In this document: positions 35,867-44,721 of the stretch, one piece after another
Layout: each line of letters begins with the position of its first letter
Numbering within the stretch: the first letter of the stretch is position 1
Source: Bacillota bacterium
GTDB lineage: Bacteria > Bacillota > UBA4882 > UBA8346
Assembly (NCBI GenBank): GCA_023426245.1
Contig: JAFABB010000018.1
Coordinates: 1 to 64,000 of the forward strand
Length of the DNA stretch: 64,000 nucleotides
Direction of reading: 5' to 3'
Made by a program: the position numbers and the translations under genes
The notes under the pieces: model-generated
Database searches by the model: none
What the model was told of the DNA's origin: nothing
What the model saw: only the letters and a program-made list of their open reading frames with translations

Positions 35867-35896
35867 ATAATAGTATTAGTTTTTAATTTTTTTATA

Positions 35897-35926
35897 TTGA
35901 CTTATGCGCTAGAAATCGTTTACTCT
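35897..35926 (+). promoter_or_regulatory. Promoter of the operon B repressor with an internal operator
   Basis: TTGACT (35897-35902) and TACTCT (35921-35926) are 18 bp apart. GAAATCGTTTAC (35912-35923) lies between and over them and differs at one base from the operator GAAAACGTTTAC at 42231. This implies autorepression. Confidence 0.65.
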
Positions 35927-35960
35927 AGGAGAAGAGAAATACATTTATTAGGAGCCGATT

Positions 35961-36977
35961 ATGATTACTATTAAAGATATTGCTAAGCGTGCCGGGGTTT
36001 CGATCGCTACCGTATCACGGGTAATTAATAAAAATTACACCGTCAGTCCGGAAGCGGAAACAAAGGTATTGCAAGTCATCAAAGAGTTGAATTACTATCC
36101 GAACTCGATCGCCCGTAGTTTGAAAAAAGATTCCACATACACTATTGGCTTTCTGGTTTCAGATATCTCAAATACGCATTTGACAACTATGGCCAAAGCA
36201 GTTGAAGATGTGATTAGTAAGGAAAATTACAGTATGATTGTATGCAGCACGGAAAATAAGAAAGAACGAGAATTCAGTTATCTTAAACTACTAATGAGTC
36301 GTAAAATCGATGGTTTAATTATCAATACTACTGGGGAAAATGATGAATTAATTGCATCGCTCAGCGAAAAACTGCCTATCGTTTGTGTGCATCGTCGGAT
36401 ATTGAAGAACAACTTTCACGGTGATTTTGTCGACGACAATTGCATTCAAGGGGCGTATGACCTGACCAAACATTTATTATCTTTAGGGCATCGTAAGATT
36501 TTTGTGCTTAACGGCGGTTTGATTATTAGTACCGGAAGTGAACGATTTGAAGGTTTTAAACGAGCGATGCGTGAAGCCGGTATCGAAGTTAACGATGATT
36601 ATCCATATCGGTATGATGGCGATTTTTCATTTCAAGCCGGATATCAAGGGGCAGCCCAAATGATGGGAATGATCGACCGCCCCACAGCCATCGTAATTAT
36701 GAATAATACAATGACCTTAGGAGCGCTCAAGTTTTTTAAGACAAAAGGGCTTAAAATTCCGGAGGAGATTTCGGTGGCCTCTTATGTGAGCATTGGAGAC
36801 ACGGATTTATTATATGTCCAGCCCACAATTATGACTCAAAATCCATGGGTAATTGGAACTAAAGCCGCCAGGTTACTTCTGGATAGGATTAAAGACAAGG
36901 AACTTGGCAACCGTGAGATTATTTATGAATCGCAGCTAGTGGTTGGTAATGGCGTCAAAGCAATTGGCCAGTTTTAG
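35961..36977 (+). CDS. LacI-family transcriptional repressor of operon B
   Basis: This 338-residue repressor has the N-terminal helix-turn-helix and hinge (MITIKDIAKRAGVSIATVSRVINKNYTVSPEAETKVLQVIKELNYYPNSIARSL) followed by a sugar-binding-protein-like sensor (TIGFLVSDISNTHLTTMAKAVEDVI, HLLSLGHRKIFVLNG). ATG follows TAGGAG. Six related CG-centred sites occur in the flanks of the genes from 35912 to 42385, which makes it the likely master of operon B and of the 42469-43865 pair. The inducer is unknown. Confidence 0.93.
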   Translation: MITIKDIAKRAGVSIATVSRVINKNYTVSPEAETKVLQVIKELNYYPNSIARSLKKDSTYTIGFLVSDISNTHLTTMAKAVEDVISKENYSMIVCSTENKKEREFSYLKLLMSRKIDGLIINTTGENDELIASLSEKLPIVCVHRRILKNNFHGDFVDDNCIQGAYDLTKHLLSLGHRKIFVLNGGLIISTGSERFEGFKRAMREAGIEVNDDYPYRYDGDFSFQAGYQGAAQMMGMIDRPTAIVIMNNTMTLGALKFFKTKGLKIPEEISVASYVSIGDTDLLYVQPTIMTQNPWVIGTKAARLLLDRIKDKELGNREIIYESQLVVGNGVKAIGQF

Positions 36978-37664
36978 CTTTGAAAATAGATTGATGACCT
37001 GATAGAACAGAGTTTTAACAAGAATAATAGTATACGTTTTCTTTTGGAACGGGTATAAGACAAATAGGTGTATAAGGTATTAGATTAGTGAATTAAAATT
37101 AGGCATGGAAATTATCCGTTTATATTAAAAACATGTTGACAAATTGTAAAAATAAGCGTTTAATTAAATTAGATAGTATACGTTTTCTTTTGAGAGCGAA
37201 TATATGATAAATGGACGTTTGAGAAATTGGATTGGGGAATTAAAATTAGGCATGGAAAGTGTTCGTATTATACCAGCATATGTTGATGAATTGTCAAAAA
37301 AGCTTATCGAATTGTTGGTGAAAAAGAAGTGTAGTATTGATAAAAGCGAAAAAATATTTTTTTTGATTACAAAGTAAACGTTTTCAGACGAATGGATATT
37401 CCACATGAGTCAAAATGAAAATAGATAGTGTAAGTGTAAGACTATAATTAATATTTAAATATGCTCTGGTGTTTTGTAATAAAGTGTTTCTATTGTTGGG
37501 TTTTGCTTAGGAGGATGAACGGAACAGTGGTACTAATCCGTCATCGATAAAATTTGGTTTTTGATGAAATGGGGGTTAGAAGAGAAAGGTTAAATCTTTT
37601 TTTTGATTGTATATTTTAAACGAATGTAGCTTGTTTAAAAAATAAAAACAAAGGAGACAAAGTC
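36978..37664 (+). promoter_or_regulatory. Operon B control region: tandem-duplicated leader with three operators
   Basis: A segment of about 147 bp is present twice (from 37027 and from 37173). Each copy opens with GTATACGTTTTC (37030-37041 and 37176-37187) and includes the shared GAATTAAAATTAGGCATGGA. A third operator, GTAAACGTTTTC, lies at 37374-37385. These are LacI-type sites. The remaining 280 bp before the gene are AT-rich. The duplication doubles the operators and could form a repression loop. No protein gene is credible here. Confidence 0.65.
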
Positions 37665-38855
37665 TTGAGGATTACGAACATTAAAACGATTGTAACATGC
37701 CCGGGAAGAAATTACGTTATTGTGAAAATTAGTACCGATCAAGGAATTGAGGGATATGGCGACGCAACTTTGAACGGTCGTGAACTCGCAGTGGCAGAAA
37801 TTTTGGAGAAACATCTTGCCCCTCTGTTGATCGATAAAGATCCTGACCGGATTGAGGATGCTTGGCAATCCATTTTCCGCGGGACATATTGGAGGAGTGG
37901 CCCGGTGTTAATGACTGCATTGGCCGGGATTGATATGGCCTTATGGGACATCAAAGGGAAAAGGGCGGGTTTGCCTTTGTATTCACTGCTTGGTGGAAAA
38001 AGCAGAGAAAAGGTGTTATGTTATACCCATGTTTCTGGCAGAGATTCTAAAGAAGTCAAGGATAATGCATTAGTTTCTCTGGAAAAAGGTTTTAAAGCTC
38101 TCCGCGTTCAAGTGGGGATTCCGGGGTGTAAGGGAACTTATGGTGTTAAACATAGTGAGCGGGATGACCTTCCATTTATAGAAGAATGGGAGCCGCGTCC
38201 TTATCTCCAGACTATCCCCAAATTACTGGAGTATCTTCGCTTGGAACTTGGATTCGATGTTGAATTTCTTCATGATGTTCATGAACGCTTAACTCCGGTT
38301 GAAGCCAAGATATTGGCAAAAGAATTAGAACCATATCACTTATTTTACTTAGAGGATCCTTTGCGACCCGAACATAAAGAGAGTTTCCGAGTTTTACGCC
38401 AAGGGGCCGCGATTCCTATTGCCATGGGTGAGCTGTTTAATAGTAAATGGGATTGTACTGTCTTGTTTCAAGAACAACTTATCGATTTTATTCGATGCGA
38501 TATTAGTCATATCGGCGGTATTACCGAAGCTAAGAAAATTGCTAATTGGGCGGAGGTTTATCATATTAAAACTGCTTGGCATGGACCGGCAGATATTTCT
38601 CCAATTGCCCATTTAGCTAGTGTCCATCTTGATTTGGCTATTACTAATTTTGGAATTCAGGAAACTTGTCAATTTGCGCCACAAGTTCAAGAGGTCTTTT
38701 CAGCTGCACCGATCTTTAAAGATGGTTATCTAACAGTTGCTGACCGTCCTGGTATAGGATGTGAGGTAAATGAGACGGCGGCTGCAAAATACCCCTATCA
38801 ACGAAGCTACTTACCGGTATCACGGCGTAGAGATGGAACGGTGCAAGATTGGTAA
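37665..38855 (+). CDS. ManD-like sugar acid dehydratase (enolase superfamily)
   Basis: This is a 396-residue enolase-superfamily enzyme. It has the capping domain (ITNIKTIVTCPGRNYVIVKISTDQGI) and a TIM barrel with metal ligands in FLHDVHERL, FYLEDPLRPE and AIPIAMGELFNS, plus HVSGRDSKEVK and the loop EWEPRPYLQTIPKL that marks the D-mannonate dehydratase/RspA subgroup. Such enzymes dehydrate D-mannonate, D-gluconate or related acids to 2-keto-3-deoxy sugars; some in this subgroup have very low activity. TTG start 37665 follows AAGGAGA. As first gene of operon B it suggests that the imported compound is, or becomes, a hexonate. Confidence 0.88.
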   Translation: MRITNIKTIVTCPGRNYVIVKISTDQGIEGYGDATLNGRELAVAEILEKHLAPLLIDKDPDRIEDAWQSIFRGTYWRSGPVLMTALAGIDMALWDIKGKRAGLPLYSLLGGKSREKVLCYTHVSGRDSKEVKDNALVSLEKGFKALRVQVGIPGCKGTYGVKHSERDDLPFIEEWEPRPYLQTIPKLLEYLRLELGFDVEFLHDVHERLTPVEAKILAKELEPYHLFYLEDPLRPEHKESFRVLRQGAAIPIAMGELFNSKWDCTVLFQEQLIDFIRCDISHIGGITEAKKIANWAEVYHIKTAWHGPADISPIAHLASVHLDLAITNFGIQETCQFAPQVQEVFSAAPIFKDGYLTVADRPGIGCEVNETAAAKYPYQRSYLPVSRRRDGTVQDW

Positions 38856-38954
38856 TCCTTTATTCCGTAATCTAAACCACATCTATGAAGGAGGAGATGC
38901 CTGCAGCTTTATGAGATTTATCATTTTTAAAATTAAAGAGGGGGGAATCTAACG

Positions 38955-40265
38955 TTGTTGACAAAGAGAAGGTTTTTTAATTTATTTTGGGTAAGTTTTA
39001 TAATGGTATTGATGATCACAATTAATGTCTTTGCAGATAATAAAGTCACTATCAAATATTTGACTCACAGTGTTCTAGAAGAACCAGCACGGACGGTGAT
39101 CTTGGAAGGAATTAAAAACTTCGAGAAGCAATACCCTAATATCCATATTGAAATTGAAGCTACTCCTAATGATCAAATTAGTCAAAAAATTGTTACTTAT
39201 GGGGCAGCCAAGGTGTTACCGGATGTTATCGGATTGCAAGGAATAGGGATCGAACCTTTTGCCTCAGATGGACGCCTCTTAGATATTACAAAGTGGGTTA
39301 AAAGGGACAAACTAAATGATGAGTTTTTCGACCTTGTACCAGCTACAGGATTGAATGGGAAAATTTATGGATTACCATTATATGGTGGAACAGATGCTCT
39401 GTTTTATAATCCTAAACTTTTTCAGGAAGCAGGACTTGATCCCAACAAACCTCCGAAAACTTGGGATCAGCTTATACAATATGCAGCTATATTAACCAAA
39501 CCTGAAAAAGGTCAGTATGGAATGGGCTTATACGGAAAGACATCTCATGCTTTACGAATCATGCATTATATGAGCAATGCCGGGCCGAACGGGGACATTA
39601 TTCGGTTAAATCGTAAGACTGGTAAATGGGACATCTTGGTCAACAGCCCAGCCTCGCTTAAAGCTTGGCAATATTTGAAGAAATTTGTCGATCAAAAAGT
39701 TGTACCACCCAATACAGTCGAGTTAAGTTATGCGGATTTGGTTAGCTTATTCGCTCAAGGAAAAATTGCTATGATGACAACCGGCCCTTGGGGAATTGGT
39801 ACTATTAAAGCGGCAAATCCTAATGTTGAGTACATGGTGTCGATGCATCCAACTCCTGATGGCAGCATACCTAAATTAAGAACAGCGCCTTTGGTTACGG
39901 CAATCAGTAAGAATAGTAAACATCCGGTCGAAGCATATACTTTTTTGAAATATCTAACTGTCAAGATTGCGACTGAGATGAGTGCGAACGGATATGGCAT
40001 TCTCACTCAGACAGCTGCCAAAGATCCGAGAATAGTTAATAACCCGTATTTCGAGGTCTTTGTCGAGCAACAAAAGCATGCCTATTTTTCAGAAAAAGAG
40101 TTGTTGTTGCCGGAATGGTATAAATGCAGAGATCAGGCATGGGGTCCGGCCTGGGAAAGTATGCTGATGGGGAGACTTTCGCCAAAAGAAGCGGTGGATC
40201 AAGCAGCTAAAAAAATAAAAGATATTCTCGGAGACAAGGGTAATTTAGTTTATCCTGTTCGTTAA
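38955..40265 (+). CDS. Sugar ABC transporter solute-binding protein (family 1), operon B
   Basis: This 436-residue exported protein has a TTG start behind GAGGGGGGAAT. The signal peptide is KRRFFNLFWVSFIMVLMITINVFA. The mature part shows the family 1 pattern: ILEGIKNFEKQYPNIHIEIEATPND, YGLPLYGGTDALFYNPKLFQEAGLDPNKPPKTWDQL and AMMTTGPWGIGTIK. It is not a close copy of the binding protein in operon A, so the substrates may differ. It follows the ManD-like gene by 100 bp and is followed by a strong hairpin. Confidence 0.92.
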   Translation: MLTKRRFFNLFWVSFIMVLMITINVFADNKVTIKYLTHSVLEEPARTVILEGIKNFEKQYPNIHIEIEATPNDQISQKIVTYGAAKVLPDVIGLQGIGIEPFASDGRLLDITKWVKRDKLNDEFFDLVPATGLNGKIYGLPLYGGTDALFYNPKLFQEAGLDPNKPPKTWDQLIQYAAILTKPEKGQYGMGLYGKTSHALRIMHYMSNAGPNGDIIRLNRKTGKWDILVNSPASLKAWQYLKKFVDQKVVPPNTVELSYADLVSLFAQGKIAMMTTGPWGIGTIKAANPNVEYMVSMHPTPDGSIPKLRTAPLVTAISKNSKHPVEAYTFLKYLTVKIATEMSANGYGILTQTAAKDPRIVNNPYFEVFVEQQKHAYFSEKELLLPEWYKCRDQAWGPAWESMLMGRLSPKEAVDQAAKKIKDILGDKGNLVYPVR

Positions 40266-40271
40266 TTAAAA

Positions 40272-40305
40272 GTCCCGGGTCTGACTCAAAAACCTGGCCC
40301 GGGAC
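40272..40305 (+). promoter_or_regulatory. Intercistronic hairpin after the operon B binding-protein gene
   Basis: GTCCCGGG and CCCGGGAC form a perfect 8-bp stem with an 18-base loop, 7 bp after the stop. It mirrors the hairpin at 29686 in operon A and should favour binding-protein expression over the permeases. Confidence 0.7.
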
Positions 40306-40329
40306 AATATGATAATAAAGGTGGTAGGA

Positions 40330-41208
40330 ATGGAAAAAAATCAAACGATCTTTTCATGGCATTCTGCGAAAATGGCTCCTTACATATTTATTCTACCATC
40401 TGTCTTAATCTTAGCGGGTCTAATTGTTTATCCCACAATATTGGCAATTAAGACAAGTCTGCATGGAATAGGCGGATATAGTTTTGAAAGCTACCTGGAA
40501 ATTTTTTCCGACTCGCTGGTTTGGCAGACCCTTTTCAACACCTGCATCTTTGCAATAGCCTCTGTTATAGGCCATTACATTTTGGGATTAATGATAGCAT
40601 TATTAACTAACGACCAGATATACGCCAAGAGTCTGTTCCGGGTGGGTTTTTTGATTCCTTGGATGTTTCCGGCGGTTGTACCAGGGATTATTTGGCGGTG
40701 GATGTTTCACGGACAGTTTGGGATTTTTAATAGTTTTTTACAGCATTTAGGATTGATAGAAAACTATATTCCATGGCTGGCTAATCCATATACCGCTTTG
40801 TTAATGGTAATTATCGCTAACATTTGGAGGGGGTTTCCCTTGTACGTAGCGACATTACTGGCCGGTTTGCAGACTATTCCAAAATCAATCTATGAGGCTG
40901 CCAAAGTGGATGGCGCAAATTGGTTTCATTCTTTTTGGTATGTAACGTTTCCTCAATTAAAAGGCATATCCCTTGTAATGATATTAACGGATACAATTTG
41001 GCAATTTAACAACTTTACGATGGTTCAGACCATGACAATGGGTGGTCCCAGCCATGTAAGCGAGGTATTGCCGACACTTATCTATAAGAACGCTTTTATT
41101 TATAATGATTATTCATTAGCATGCGCTTTAGGGATTTTTTTATTAGGGATTATGTTAATACCAGGCGCTATTTATGTAAGACATTCGTTGAAAAGAGATA
41201 ATCAATAG
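40330..41208 (+). CDS. MalF-type sugar ABC permease, operon B
   Basis: This permease has about 292 residues and six probable membrane helices. ATG 40330 (MEKNQTIFSWHSAKMAPYIFILPSVL) follows GGTAGGA; a longer reading from 40309 overlaps the hairpin region. The EAA loop is KSIYEAAKVDGANWFHSFWYVTFPQLKG, and GGPSHVSEVLPTLIYKNAF is typical of the family. No ATPase gene is nearby. Confidence 0.92.
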   Translation: MEKNQTIFSWHSAKMAPYIFILPSVLILAGLIVYPTILAIKTSLHGIGGYSFESYLEIFSDSLVWQTLFNTCIFAIASVIGHYILGLMIALLTNDQIYAKSLFRVGFLIPWMFPAVVPGIIWRWMFHGQFGIFNSFLQHLGLIENYIPWLANPYTALLMVIIANIWRGFPLYVATLLAGLQTIPKSIYEAAKVDGANWFHSFWYVTFPQLKGISLVMILTDTIWQFNNFTMVQTMTMGGPSHVSEVLPTLIYKNAFIYNDYSLACALGIFLLGIMLIPGAIYVRHSLKRDNQ

Positions 41209-41255
41209 TGCATTTATCAAGTCATATAAGGATTTTAAAGTGAGGGATCTGGAAA

Positions 41256-42092
41256 TTGCAACGAAGTAAAGAAATTTGGATCAAAAGTATTCGTACCATT
41301 ATCGCTTCCATCCTACTAATTTTAGTTTTATTTCCATTCTTATCGATTATTCTTACATCGTTTAAACCTTTAGAAGAGGCGATGTCTGTTCCTCCGCGTA
41401 TCCTTCCCCTTCATTGGACATTAGGGGCTTATCAACGGCTTTTTGGCCCGAGAAATTTTAGCGTTTATATTATCAATAGTTTGATTGTTGCCTGTTCTTC
41501 AGTTGTTATTTCAACCTTAATCGGAGGGTGGAGTGCATACGGGTTATCAAGATTTAACTTTAAAATTAAGTCTCATGTTAATATATTTATTTTAATATGT
41601 CTGAGTTTTCCAACTCCGTTACTGGTGATTCCTTTCTTTCAGCTTTTATTGAAACTTGGGCTGTTTGATACGATAGTTGCATTGATTCTGGCTCATTTGA
41701 CTTTTACACTTCCGTTCATCACATGGATGCTTAAAGCATATTATGATACAATTCCCCAAGAACTGGATGAAGCTGCAATTATCGATGGCTGTTCAAATTT
41801 TTCAATTTTTTGGAGAATTATTTTTCCTATCGCTAAGCCGGGTTATGTTGCGACAGGAATATATGCATTTTTGAACGCATGGAATGAATATATGTTTGGA
41901 CTAACTTTAACCAGTTCTGAAGCTTCTAAAACTTTACCGGTGGCGTTAGGTTCTTTAATGGGAGAGTTTATGACGGATTGGTCCTGCATTATGGCTGGGG
42001 CTGTTATTGCCTCGATACCAGTTATTGTTCTTTTCTTCTTTTTGCAGAAACAATTAATTTATGGGTTAACTGGTGGTGCTGTTAAAGGCTAA
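41256..42092 (+). CDS. MalG-type sugar ABC permease, operon B
   Basis: This 278-residue permease has six membrane helices and the EAA loop QELDEAAIIDGCSNFSIFWRIIFPIAKPGYV. It ends QLIYGLTGGAVKG, as usual for the family. TTG start 41256 lies after GAGGGATCTGGAAA, 47 bp after the MalF-type gene. It completes the operon B transporter. Confidence 0.92.
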   Translation: MQRSKEIWIKSIRTIIASILLILVLFPFLSIILTSFKPLEEAMSVPPRILPLHWTLGAYQRLFGPRNFSVYIINSLIVACSSVVISTLIGGWSAYGLSRFNFKIKSHVNIFILICLSFPTPLLVIPFFQLLLKLGLFDTIVALILAHLTFTLPFITWMLKAYYDTIPQELDEAAIIDGCSNFSIFWRIIFPIAKPGYVATGIYAFLNAWNEYMFGLTLTSSEASKTLPVALGSLMGEFMTDWSCIMAGAVIASIPVIVLFFFLQKQLIYGLTGGAVKG

Positions 42093-42230
42093 ATTTGCTT
42101 TACCATTAAATGATTCATGCTCGGACCGGAAGAGAAAAAGACGGAGGGTTTGAACGTCTATTTTATGACATAAAAGGTGGTACAAATTTTCGTATTTTTT
42201 TACTACAACCCCCTTAATGGGAATGAAAAA

Positions 42231-42385
42231 GAAAACGTTTACCAATAGATGCAAAATGATGCTAAAACGATTAAAATGTTTTGTTGTACGCGAATTGACT
42301 TGAAAGAATATTGAACAAGAATGAGTACATAAAATAGGAAATCAAAAGAATTTAATAGTTATTGAGTTATCCGGTAAACGTTTTC
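42231..42385. promoter_or_regulatory. Pair of LacI-type operators upstream of the PPC/dehydrogenase pair
   Basis: GAAAACGTTTAC at 42231-42242 and GTAAACGTTTTC at 42374-42385 are exact reverse complements of one another and match the operon B operator at 37374. Their 143-bp separation would allow looping. They put the genes from 42469 under the same repressor. Confidence 0.72.
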
Positions 42386-42468
42386 CGAAGCGTTTTGAAT
42401 GACTTGCTTTAATATTTATATTTATCACTTAATGGGGTTTTAATAATGAATGAAATGAGGAGAACAAC

Positions 42469-42903
42469 ATGGAGAGTTTTGTGGGTAATGAGATAAGCAG
42501 GGTTTTGGTTATTACTTTACATAGGGGTGAAAAGTTACTCGAAAGTATATGTGAACAATTGCAAAAGGAAGGAATTAAAAATGGAATCGTACTTAGCGGG
42601 ATTGGCACTTTGCAAAAAACGGTTTTTCATCGTGTAACCACTACCAATTTAATTCCAAATGACGAGTTCATCACGGTTGAAAAACCGATTGAATTATCGT
42701 CGTTGCAAGGATTTGTTGCGGATGGCGTACCGCATTTTCATATGGCTTTTTCTGATGTTGAACAGGCCTATACTGGTCATTTGGAGAATGAAAGTACGGT
42801 TTTGTATGTGGCAGAAATTATTATTGCCGAAATCAGCGGTTTGGATTTAAAACGAGAAAAAGATGAAAATAACATCGCCTTTTTGGTTAGAAAAGGAGTT
42901 TGA
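42469..42903 (+). CDS. PPC/DUF296-domain protein
   Basis: This 144-residue protein is made almost wholly of one PPC domain: VLVITLHRGEKLLESICEQLQKEGIKNGIVLSGIGTLQ, then LQGFVADGVPHFHMAFSDVEQAYTGHLENESTVLYVAEIIIAE. The histidines of PHFHMAFS and the TGHL loop are the conserved patch of the family. In plants the domain is found with AT-hooks; bacterial stand-alone forms are trimeric and of unknown function. It shares an operator pair with, and nearly touches, the dehydrogenase gene at 42927, so a metabolic or ligand-binding role is more likely than DNA binding. Confidence 0.87.
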   Translation: MESFVGNEISRVLVITLHRGEKLLESICEQLQKEGIKNGIVLSGIGTLQKTVFHRVTTTNLIPNDEFITVEKPIELSSLQGFVADGVPHFHMAFSDVEQAYTGHLENESTVLYVAEIIIAEISGLDLKREKDENNIAFLVRKGV

Positions 42904-42926
42904 CTGGAAAAAGAGGAAAATTGAAA

Positions 42927-43865
42927 ATGAATAGAGATACGGTAGTTATTATTGGAAGCGGTCTTATGGGTTCAGGAATCGCTGCCCGCAGTGCTATTGC
43001 AGGCCATCGAACCGTCTTGTTAGATCAGTCCTTATCTTTGGCTGAGGCAGGACGGGAAAAAGCCATTCAGAATATTTGTCAATTGACTGAAAATCAAATC
43101 ATTGAAAATCTTCAGGCCGAACGTGCCGAAAATTTGTTAGGTGCCGGTTGTGAACTAAAAAAAGAGTTAGCAAAAGCTTTTTGGGTTATTGAAGCCGTGA
43201 CAGAAAATCTGCAACTGAAACAGCAACTTTTTCAGATCATAGATGAGCTCGTCCCCCCTGAGGTGATTATTACTAGTAATACTTCGGGTTTGCGTATCAC
43301 AGACATTGCCAGATTAACGAAGCACCCGGAAAGAACAGCAACAACACACTTTTGGTTCCCGGCTCATTTAGTTCCCTTGGTTGAAGTGGTGATGAGTGAC
43401 AAGAGTGCCGAAGAGGTGGCTTTAAAGTTGAAAGAACTATTGCTCGTCTGGGATAAGGCTCCGGTAATCGTTAGAAAAGATCTTCCTGGCCAGCTTGCAA
43501 ATAGAATTCTTCAAGCAATTATCCGTGAATCAATTAATATTATCCAATTGGGTTTAGCGACTCCCGAAGATGTGGATACCGCCATTAAAATGGGCATAGG
43601 CATCCGCTTGCCGGTTTGGGGGCCTTTGGAACATATTGACGCAGTGGGATTGGACTTGGCACTGTCTGTCCAGAAGACGGTTTTGCCGGGGATCAGTAAC
43701 GCCATGGAACCCGCCCGGTACCTGCTAGATTTGGTGAATCAGGGCGACTTAGGATGTAAAACTAGCCAGGGGTTTTACAACTGGAAGGAGAAAAACATCA
43801 AGGACTTAATGGATAAGCGAGATAATTTTATCATGCAGGCTTTGAAAATTATTAAGAAAGAATAA
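42927..43865 (+). CDS. 3-hydroxyacyl-CoA dehydrogenase-like NAD enzyme, paralogue B
   Basis: This is a 312-residue paralogue of the protein at 32601. The Rossmann start (VVIIGSGLMGSGIAARSAIAGHRTVLLD), TSNTSGLRITDIARL, ATTHFWFPAHLVPLVEVV and KDLPGQLANRILQAIIRESIN match it closely. I prefer ATG 42927, after AGAGGAAAA, to the reading from 42900 that overlaps the PPC gene. Each sugar operon in the island thus has its own copy, which argues that this dehydrogenase acts in the sugar-acid route rather than in fatty-acid metabolism. Confidence 0.87.
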   Translation: MNRDTVVIIGSGLMGSGIAARSAIAGHRTVLLDQSLSLAEAGREKAIQNICQLTENQIIENLQAERAENLLGAGCELKKELAKAFWVIEAVTENLQLKQQLFQIIDELVPPEVIITSNTSGLRITDIARLTKHPERTATTHFWFPAHLVPLVEVVMSDKSAEEVALKLKELLLVWDKAPVIVRKDLPGQLANRILQAIIRESINIIQLGLATPEDVDTAIKMGIGIRLPVWGPLEHIDAVGLDLALSVQKTVLPGISNAMEPARYLLDLVNQGDLGCKTSQGFYNWKEKNIKDLMDKRDNFIMQALKIIKKE

Positions 43866-43930
43866 AATAGTATATTTTACTATTCAATTTTAATATAAAC
43901 CTTTCCCGACTAAAGAGTTTTTTCATTGTT

Positions 43931-44098
43931 ATGGATGAAAACGGGCATTTATCAGTAATCTTGCAGAACGAGAGGCAACCGGATGCTGGTATTTATATCC
44001 TGTCGAAAGGGAAATCATTCAGCTTTAAACCATTTTGGAGAGATTTCTTTATTTTCTTATTACTAATACAACATGTGCAAACCGGCTTAAGAGTTTAA
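43931..44098 (+). CDS. Possible short ORF, doubtful
   Basis: A 55-residue reading MDENGHLSVILQNERQPDAG followed by IYILSKGKSFSFKP is open but has no good ribosome binding site. It vaguely recalls the C-terminal tail of DUF421 membrane proteins. It may be a decayed gene end. The terminator-like hairpin at 44080 overlaps its 3' end. Confidence 0.25.
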   Translation: MDENGHLSVILQNERQPDAGIYILSKGKSFSFKPFWRDFFIFLLLIQHVQTGLRV

Positions 44099-44111
44099 AA
44101 GTCGGTTTTTA
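44080..44111 (+). terminator. Rho-independent terminator after the dehydrogenase pair
   Basis: AACCGGCTTAA and TTAAAAGTCGGTT pair with small mismatches and end in TTTTTATTTATT. Confidence 0.65.
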
Positions 44112-44171
44112 TTTATTAACATGAAAGGAGTATCAACCTGATATGATTACAAATAAATAAGGAAGATTATT

Positions 44172-44372
44172 TTGATAGAATTGGCAATTATAACTATAAT
44201 GATTTTTTCACTGGCGACCATTTTATTATGTGTGCCTGAAACAAAAGATAAAACGAATGTTTGGTTTGCAATTTTTTTATTTTCTGCTGGGATGGGGTAT
44301 CCAGTAGCGATTCTTCAATATTATATTCTGCCGGAGACAAATAACAATACTTTTATGAAGATTACTGCGTAA
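44172..44372 (+). CDS. Small membrane protein or membrane-gene fragment
   Basis: This 66-residue reading starts at TTG 44172 with AAGGAAGAT upstream. It has two hydrophobic segments (IELAIITIMIFSLATILLCV and VWFAIFLFSAGMGYPVAILQYYIL). I cannot match it to a family. The pattern could be the N-terminal part of a multi-pass sensor that has lost its remainder. It lies in the decayed end of the island, so a fragment is likely. Confidence 0.35.
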   Translation: MIELAIITIMIFSLATILLCVPETKDKTNVWFAIFLFSAGMGYPVAILQYYILPETNNNTFMKITA

Positions 44373-44455
44373 TTTATAGCAGCATTTAGTTTCCGTTTTT
44401 CTCCTTATTTTCTTCTCCGATCCGGCATTAGTTATTCAAATATGTTTTCAATGCA

Positions 44456-44721
44456 ATGGAAAAGGCGATTGACGTATTTTTTCCCGCTGAACTGATTGTT
44501 CCCCAAGACCCCGAGTATCACCCGTTAAATCAAAAAATATCCGACATCAAAAAACGTGGGAAAGGAAACTGTCGGCAGAAGATTATCAATCGTTGGAAAT
44601 ACTGCTCAAATTGTGCTACGAATCAATGGATATGGAAGTTTCCGCTTCTTTTGGATATGGTTTTAAGCTTGGTGCGTTAATGATGTTGGAGGTGGTAAGC
44701 GGAAAGGAAGAACTGGTTTAA
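44456..44721 (+). pseudogene. DUF6809-like protein, frameshifted
   Basis: The first frame reads AELIVPQDPEYHPLNQKISDIKK, closely matching the protein at 567. Near 44550 the frame shifts; the next frame continues WERKLSAEDYQSLEILLKLC and then ASFGYGFKLGALMMLEVVSGKEELV to the stop at 44719-44721. A single base change in length would restore a protein of about 88 residues. It shows that this small family also travels with, or was captured by, the island. Confidence 0.8.
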
